Below, in pieces: positions 58,642 through 64,000 of a DNA stretch of 64,000 nt. A program made the translations under genes and the position numbers. The notes below the pieces were generated by a model. That model was not told where the DNA came from, searched no databases, and saw nothing but the letters and a program-made list of their open reading frames with translations. Positions within the stretch are counted from its first letter, which is position 1. Each line of letters opens with the position of its first letter. The stretch spans positions 1 to 64,000 of the forward strand of contig NZ_JMFO01000017.1 in the NCBI RefSeq assembly GCF_000714715.1, read 5' to 3'. Source of the stretch: Candidatus Magnetobacterium casense. Its GTDB lineage: Bacteria; Nitrospirota; Thermodesulfovibrionia; Thermodesulfovibrionales; Magnetobacteriaceae.

Positions 58642-60324
58642 TTACTTACCCTTGTGTTTCTGCAACAACTGTCGTGCATGTTTGAGCGAAATATCCGTGA
58701 CGCCTCCACTGAGCATACGGGCAAGCTCCTTCTGCCTTTCGTCCTCGGAGAGCTTTTCGACCTTTATTTCGACCTTTGCATCGGCCCCGTCGCCTATAAC
58801 CTTCTTTGATACGCGTATGTGTCTGTCGGCCCTGCACGCTATCTGTGGCAGGTGCGTGATGCACAACACCTGATGTTTGCGGGAGAGGGCCTTTAACTTC
58901 TCCCCGACGGTTTCAGCCGTCTCTCCACCGATGCCGGCATCCACCTCGTCAAAGACCAGCACCGGAATGTCATCGACATCGGCCAGGCAGGCCTTGAGCG
59001 CAAGCATGAGTCGTGACAGCTCTCCGCCGGAGGCAACCTTGTTAAGCGGTCTGAGGGGTTCACCGGGATTTGCACAGAACATGAACTCGACAAGGTCTAC
59101 GCCATTGCCCATAAAACGCAGCGACTCATCCGGCGCCCTGTTTACCGTCTGGCGTATCTCAAAGGCGGCCCGGGGAAACGACAACTCCCGCAGAGAGGCG
59201 TTTATGTCCTCCTGCAACCGGACGATTGTCTCAGCACGTCTGGCGGAGATGGCAAGGGCCTGGTCGTTGAGGCTGACCTTGAGGTCGGCTATTTCGGCAT
59301 CCAGGGCGTCTAGTCTCTCATCCACCGATAGCAGGCCCTCAAGCTCATGCTGTGCATCATGTCTGTACTTGTTTATCGTATCGGCGCCTTCGCCGTACTT
59401 TTTTTCGAGCTTCTTTATCAGGTCGATCCGCTCCTCAACCTCCTCCAGGCGCTCGGGCGAGTAGTCGATGCCGTCCTTGTACCGTCGCAGGATCAACGAC
59501 AGCTCCGATACGTAGGACTGCACCTCGGTTGCCATCTTCAGCATTTCGTCGGTGCTTTCGTCGTAGCGTGTCAACTGCGTCAGATATTCGCACAGGCGTT
59601 GCACCTGGTCAACGATTGAGTCCTCCTTGGAGTTTGCCAGCATGTAGCTATCCTCGCTCAACTCCTTGATGACGTTGAGGTTGGAGAGCATACCCAGTTC
59701 ACGGGTCAGCGCATTTTTTTCGTTTTCCCTGATGTCGGCGGCCTCTATCTCCTTTATCTGAAACCGCAACAGGTCAATCCTCTGGTTGCGCTCCTTGATG
59801 TTGGTGTTGAGGTTTGCCCGTGCCTCGACCAGTTCGTTGTATCGCTTAAGGGTTTCGGCATAGCGTTTTACGTCGTCGCCGACCTTGCCAAAGGAGTCCA
59901 CGACGGCCAGTTGTCGCTCGCGCAGGAGCAGGCTCTGGTGTTCATGCTGGCTGTGGACGTCAACGAGGTACGATCCGACCTCTGCAAGGGTCTGTATGCT
60001 GACGGAGTTTTCGTTGACGTAGACACGGTTTTTGCCGGCAGTGGAGAGGTGTCTGCGCAGGATCAGACCGCTTTCGAGGGTGATACCCAGTCGTTGTGTG
60101 ACGGGGTTGTCGTCCACGTCAAATGTGGCCTCCACGGTGGTTTCCTTGGTACCGGCCTTGATGAAGCTAACCTGACCCCTCTGGCCGAGGATCAGCCCCA
60201 GCGCATCGACGATGATCGACTTCCCTGAGCCGGTCTCACCGGTCAGTACGCTCAATCCACGGCCTATCTCTATTCTGGCGCTGCGAATTATAGCGAAGTT
60301 TTTTATAAACAATCCAGTAAGCAT
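58642..60324 (-). CDS. recN: DNA repair protein RecN
   Basis: SMC-like ATPase that gathers broken ends for recombination repair. 560 residues: Walker A LTGETGSGKSIIVDAL (30-43), coiled-coil arms, signature KVASGGELSRLMLAL and Walker B VLVFDEVDAGIGG, plus THLPQIACRAD near the C-terminus. Complete. It is followed after 21 bases by the ferredoxin gene. Confidence 0.95.
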   Translation of the reverse strand: MLTGLFIKNFAIIRSARIEIGRGLSVLTGETGSGKSIIVDALGLILGQRGQVSFIKAGTKETTVEATFDVDDNPVTQRLGITLESGLILRRHLSTAGKNRVYVNENSVSIQTLAEVGSYLVDVHSQHEHQSLLLRERQLAVVDSFGKVGDDVKRYAETLKRYNELVEARANLNTNIKERNQRIDLLRFQIKEIEAADIRENEKNALTRELGMLSNLNVIKELSEDSYMLANSKEDSIVDQVQRLCEYLTQLTRYDESTDEMLKMATEVQSYVSELSLILRRYKDGIDYSPERLEEVEERIDLIKKLEKKYGEGADTINKYRHDAQHELEGLLSVDERLDALDAEIADLKVSLNDQALAISARRAETIVRLQEDINASLRELSFPRAAFEIRQTVNRAPDESLRFMGNGVDLVEFMFCANPGEPLRPLNKVASGGELSRLMLALKACLADVDDIPVLVFDEVDAGIGGETAETVGEKLKALSRKHQVLCITHLPQIACRADRHIRVSKKVIGDGADAKVEIKVEKLSEDERQKELARMLSGGVTDISLKHARQLLQKHKGK

Positions 60325-60412
60325 AAAGAACGTTAGTATTATAGCACGGCTGCCGCAGTTTTTTCAAAGGCTATCTTGATCCTCATGGCAAGGGCATTTT
60401 GAGATGGGAAAG

Positions 60413-60482
60413 AAAAAGAAGGGGAGCGGCTCCGCCCTCCCCTCAGACCCCTCCCGCAAGGGGACCAGTTCCCTTGACCCCA
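60413..60482 (-). repeat. GC-rich spacer repeat, copy I
   Basis: AAGGGGAGCGGCTCCGCC, CCCCTCAGACCCCTCCCGCAAG, GGGACCAGTTCCCTTGACCCC: a short copy with a few changes, between recN and the NACHT-FGE gene. Confidence 0.85.
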
Positions 60483-60500
60483 TTAAAGTGCTGCGTTTGG

Positions 60501-61078
60501 CTATCTGACCTGTTCGCGGACCAGGCGGATACCCTCCCACGCCGGAAGTTTGCCCTCGATCCTGGCCAAAATTAACTGGCTCCATATGTAGAGGTGTAAA
60601 GCGTATTGTTGAGCGTCTTTGTTTTTGTTTCTTTCTTTGGCTTCCATTTCATCAAAGCCGATATAGATATATTCAAAAATACGAGCCAAGTATTTTCTAT
60701 AAGCAATAATGCTTTCTTTATCAGTATTTGAAGTAACAATATGCAATATATCTTCCAATAATGCAGCACGTCTCTTAACATACTTGTCATGATCGCCTGA
60801 CAATACAGTTTTAATTTTTTCTAAAGCGATATTATAATTTTTGCTTGCAATATCATCTGCTATCTTGCTATTATCTATAAGGACACGGACAAGGTCAAGG
60901 GAACGGTCAAGGGCAAGGGTAAGGGCACGGGCACGGACAAGGGCAGGGGCAAGGGCACGGGTAAGGGCACAGATATTTATAATGTCGATATCGGGAGATA
61001 TTATAAATGGTGAGTTTAATCGCTCATGGAAACCTTTGTTTAATCCCTTTATTATCTCCTCAGTTAATCCAAAAAGTG
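60501..61078 (-). pseudogene. NACHT-FGE gene, 3' part cut off by a MITE
   Basis: Minus-strand frame from 61078 to the TAG at 60501 stays open (about 192 codons) and joins the 61317-63305 gene in frame if the MITE and one copy of its 8-base target duplication are removed. It encodes the end of the FGE-like domain, a repeat of Ala-Leu-Thr-Arg-type dipeptides (60881-60970) and a helical C-terminus ending EGIRLVREQVR. No ATG, GTG or TTG occurs in the first part, so it is unlikely to be translated alone except from an internal TTG near 60803. Confidence 0.8.
60881..60970. repeat. Hexanucleotide repeat tract
   Basis: Imperfect AAGGGC/ACGGGC units, about 14 in a row, inside the separated 3' part. 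On the minus strand they encode alternating Ala-Leu and Arg/Pro/Val-Ala-type residues. A slippage-prone tract that keeps the frame. Confidence 0.8.
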
Positions 61079-61320
61079 GTAGTCCTGTAGAGGTAGTGAT
61101 GCATGTAGACTAAACCCTCATTATTCAATAGTCCATGAAAATGAACATCACCTGCCCTTTGCACTTCTGGATTCCTGCTTACGCAGGAATGACATAGACG
61201 AGCTAAAAAAGCCATTCCCTGTCATTCCCACGAAAATGGGAATCCATCTTTAAAAACAGCATTAAATGCCTGATTAGGAAAAACCATCAAAGGATAGTAT
61301 CACTACCTCTACAGGACTAC
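61079..61320. mobile_element. MITE copy 2, inserted in the NACHT-FGE gene
   Basis: About 242 bp with perfect terminal inverted repeats of at least 22 bp (from GTAGTCCTGTAGAGG at 61079 to CAGGACTAC at 61320). It is flanked by CAAAAAGT on both sides (61070-61077 and 61322-61329), an 8-base target duplication. Same interior as 28904-29146 but inverted. No coding capacity; a full-length relative elsewhere must supply transposase. Confidence 0.9.
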
Positions 61321-63305
61321 CCAAAAAGTCTCTCATTGCCTTTTTCCCCACACCATGTGGCAATTTTATCAAACATTGTTACACAATCCATAGCCTCTTG
61401 CAACGTTGGTAGACGATACAGCATCGTTATCGTTCCACCCTGCCTCTCCGTAAGCCATTTGCAAAACTCCTCTGCATCGTTAAGTCTGACGCCAGTGATT
61501 GGTTCATTGGCACTGCCTGCTGGAAATATGTAATACAACCAATGGTCAGGTTGTAGGTTAATTCCCTTTTTCCGCTTATCATCAATAAACAACTGATATT
61601 GCGCATGCGTTACATAGTCTTTGCTTATTTGCCGTCTGTCATCTATAGGAGTGAATAATTTAAGCTGTCGGTTCATGATAACTTCCAAGTCGATTTTTCG
61701 CAGGTCTTCATCAGGAGACTCGACGTTACGTGCAAAAAATCCTCCAATGTTCTCGCGAACTTCAACATCAATCATTTGTGCCTCCTCAAGGCACTCAAGA
61801 GCCAGTGTTAAAGAAGGTATCGTTTTTACCTCAAGGCATGCCTTGATGATATCTGTTGCATCTTCAAGTGCTGCATACAATCTCAATGTCTCATGCCACC
61901 AACTGTCACTTACAAGTTTTACCCAATCACATTTGCTGCTCTTTTTGCTCAACCAACATGAAACTGTCAAAAACTCCTGAAAGGTAAGGTGGGCAAAGCT
62001 GAGTATCCCCTCTTCCCGCTCGACTAAAAGGCCGCTAGACTCTTGCAGGTTTACAAAAAAGCCTTCTTCTTCATCTTTTTTAACTCCTATACGGTGCAAG
62101 GCTTTCAAAGTGAGCTTTACTGCGTTTTTTCTTGATATTTCGCGTATCCTTTTTTCCATCATATTGCAGGCAAGTGGTTCAAGGATACTTCTCTTTTGCT
62201 TGGAGGTATATTTATCTTCTACCACTTTCACCTGACGCCAACGAGCGAGCATTACTTCGCATATCTCGCCATAAAGTTCAGCTCGACTGCCGGGCAGAGC
62301 GCTTCTATACCTATGAACCATCGCTATCATCGTCAGCAACAGAGGATTTGCGGTAAGGGCGTTTAGCGCAGGAACTGTTTGCAGACGCTGAAGGAGGTCT
62401 GTTGCTCCACGGGTGGCTCTCTCCCGCACTTTATCGTTGAGCACGTTACCTTCACTTCTTATTTCGTTTGCAAGATACCAGTTGTTAATAAAGCGTTTTA
62501 CTTGTTCGGCATTAAAGTTCTGTACCTCGAGAACATAAGCACCCTGAAGTGGGGCAGCTATATACCCAAGTGGTCGAGACGTCAGGATAAACAAACTGGC
62601 TGTATACGTTTCGATCTGCCTTTTGACCCAATCGGAGACCTTCTTTCTATACTCCAAGTTTCCAACCTCATCCAGACCATCAAGGAGAACTATACAGTCA
62701 CCCGTCTTCAACTTACCCTCAAACCACGTATTACGCGGTTTGAGATTGGGAAATAATACCTCATTGTCAAAATAAACCTTTGCAATGTCTCCAAGATTAA
62801 GATTTTTTGATTTCGATTTTGAGCATTGTACTATTTCCTTTACAACCTGCCTTATTGGGATAAAAATAGGCACATACTGACGTATATTATACTGCTCATG
62901 ACGTTTGTCCGCAAGAATGACAGCGATATTCTGAAGCAGAGTGGTCTTTCCACAGCCTGGCGGACCAATCAGGGCATAACCTTCAACCCTTTGATTTTTC
63001 CTCCGTCCTTCCTCGCTGATGCGTATGAAATCCCAAATGTGTTTTGTCTTTTCAAGTGTTTTGCTCTCTATCAGGTTTGTCAGAGGCTTATTAGGATTAC
63101 TGCTCGGGTCGATTCGTACATCTACAAAGACTTGATCAAGATCAAGCGCAAAGGAATCGATCAGGCCAAGTCCCTTCGTGTTAAACGTGTTGTGGTCAAG
63201 TATGATCCTCTTGCGGTATCGTTCTTCAAACTCTTGGGAAGGACTTACGGTGGGAGATATCGTTTCTGCTACAGCCTCATCCCATTTATGTAAAGTACCA
63301 CCCAC
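61317..63305 (-). pseudogene. NACHT NTPase with truncated FGE-sulfatase domain
   Basis: 662 residues up to a TAG supplied by the MITE end. Walker A ALIGPPGCGKTT (114-122), Walker B CIVLLDGLDEVG (about 212), helical NACHT region, LSFAHLTFQEFLT, then a formylglycine-generating-enzyme-like domain (YVTHAQYQLFIDDKRKKGIN, ITGVRLNDAEEFCKWLTERQ, YRLPTLQEAMD) cut short at GNERLFG. NACHT-FGE proteins are probable defence or sensing STAND proteins; the FGE fold can serve as a ligand-binding (CLec) module. The start is uncertain: GTG 63305 has no ribosome site, and the frame is open about 44 codons further, through a hydrophobic stretch (IATVLGAVGWISRVVWKKK), but with no standard start codon before a stop at 63438. 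Confidence 0.8.
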
Positions 63306-63437
63306 TTTTTCTTTGATTGCAATGACAGTGAGGGGTTCATTTTTATTTTCAGTAGCCTTGTCGGTTGGAGACTTACTCCTTTTCTTTTTCCATACGACTC
63401 TGGATATCCAACCAACTGCCCCAAGTACGGTTGCTAT

Positions 63438-63852
63438 TTATGGTATAATCAACACCCGTTAAACCGGATATAAACTTAGCCCATTCCATAAACGACTCCT
63501 ACACCTGCCTTTTTTATCGTTCCTCGATTAAAATACAACCCTGTATAATTGTATCACAGCGCAAATATATTTTTCAACCGCACCCAACCTGCCAACCAAC
63601 ACCATTATGGGGTCAAGGGGTCAGCGACCCCCGGCATAAAAGGGGGCTGGCCCCCTTGCAGGGGGTTCTGAAGGGGCCAGGAGCGTCCTGGAGCGAAAAA
63701 GAAGCGGAGCCGCCCCTTTCTTTATCTCTTACGGTCAAATGCGATTGCCCTGGCCGTGACCCCTTGCGGGTGGGAAAAACTTGCCTCTGATGTGGTACAA
63801 TAGGGGTATGTACACCAAGATACCGTGTTGTGTAAAAGGAGGGTTTTAAGGT
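63438..63852. other. Spacer between the NACHT-FGE gene and moaC
   Basis: Contains the GC-rich repeat copy J and, just before moaC, an AAGGAGG site. The left part is AT-rich and would hold the NACHT gene promoter. No gene seen. Confidence 0.6.
63608..63752 (+). repeat. GC-rich spacer repeat, copy J (extended)
   Basis: Has an additional GACCCCCGGCATAAAAGG insert in the first hairpin and the GCCAGGAGCGTCCTGGAGC insert of copy F. After TTTCTTT it continues into ACGGTCAAATGCGATTGCCC, shared with 39094-39112. Confidence 0.85.
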
Positions 63853-64000
63853 ATGAGCGAACTGACGCACTTTGACGACGAGGGAAGGGCCAAGATGGTA
63901 GACGTCACCGATAAGCCGATAACTGCCAGGGTGGCCATTGCAGGTGGCAAGGTTTTGATGAGGCCGGAGACGCTCAGGCTGATTAAGGACCGTGGGTTGT
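63853..64000 (+). CDS. moaC: Cyclic pyranopterin monophosphate synthase MoaC, 5' part
   Basis: The first 49 codons match Moa[20 protein letters not shown], then [20 protein letters not shown]. MoaC completes the first stage of molybdenum cofactor synthesis begun by MoaA. The ATG follows AGGAGG with about 9 bases. The gene runs off the right edge. Confidence 0.93.
   Translation, partial: MSELTHFDDEGRAKMVDVTDKPITARVAIAGGKVLMRPETLRLIKDRGL

Noticed and set aside
57679-58809. A 376-codon plus-strand open frame
   Set aside because: It lies antisense to mlaE and the ferredoxin gene, has a His/Arg/Pro-rich composition typical of an antisense frame, and shows no domain.
60841-61113. An Arg-Ala-rich plus-strand frame
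   Set aside because: It arises from the hexanucleotide tract, antisense to the NACHT-FGE 3' part.
1-64000. CRISPR arrays, tRNA or rRNA genes, magnetosome genes
   Set aside because: None seen. The repeats found are dispersed palindromic spacers, MITEs or short tandem arrays without spacer-repeat regularity.

Overview
This window looks like a chromosomal segment of a diderm, LPS-bearing bacterium, most plausibly a Nitrospirota member of the Thermodesulfovibrionia / Candidatus Magnetobacterium type. That is an inference from gene content and style: lptD, tamB, GDP-heptose genes, a type II secretin, many signalling and NACHT proteins, and one GC-rich palindromic spacer repeat recurring between genes. 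No rRNA, tRNA, CRISPR array or magnetosome gene was seen.

Layout. 1-1.2 kb: an IS1634-like element cuts a PhoB-like response regulator gene, next to pstS and a frameshifted EAL-CBS-GGDEF gene. 4.7-10.4 kb: the most striking locus. The native argS survives only as 5' and 3' ends; its catalytic middle is replaced by an AT-rich four-gene operon with its own promoter (a complete argS of a different KMSKS type, an MNT-type nucleotidyltransferase, an aldehyde-dehydrogenase-like protein and a SAM methyltransferase with two frameshifts). 10.6-16.1 kb: a large secreted FG-GAP/IPT/DUF1566 protein whose C-terminus resembles a diversity-generating-retroelement target, a BrnT/BrnA toxin-antitoxin module, a partial DUF1566 duplicate and a coiled-coil PD-(D/E)XK protein. 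16.3-24.4 kb: sbcD, a CHASE2-TPR-Ser/Thr kinase, hemE, hddC-gmhA and a double cNMP-binding protein. 24.5-29 kb: a nuclease-like transposase remnant, a moeA-like gene coupled to moaA, and an FAD oxidoreductase ended by a MITE. 29.2-39.8 kb: envelope and core genes lptD, three small Lys-rich secreted peptides (one decayed), glnD, tamB and rsmG. 39.9-46.2 kb: a proline-rich exported protein, a small repeat lipoprotein, a TMTC-like TPR protein, a Wzt-like ATPase, a second coiled-coil nuclease-like protein and a small exported protein. 46.8-53 kb: gspD with gspC-like and gspM-like genes, a GH57 glucan branching enzyme, a Zeta-like kinase pair and DUF4912. 53.2-64 kb: a NACHT-pentapeptide protein overlapping a PIN nuclease gene, mlaF/mlaE, a ferredoxin, recN, a NACHT-FGE gene split by a MITE with a visible target duplication, and the start of moaC.

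How it fits together. Housekeeping genes form short co-directional runs, separated by the GC-rich repeat, which carries terminator-like hairpins. Accessory genes (toxin-antitoxin modules, NACHT proteins, IS and MITE copies, the argS island) interrupt these runs. Several genes without a Shine-Dalgarno sequence have a start codon 5-10 bases after a -10-like hexamer, suggesting that leaderless transcripts are common here.
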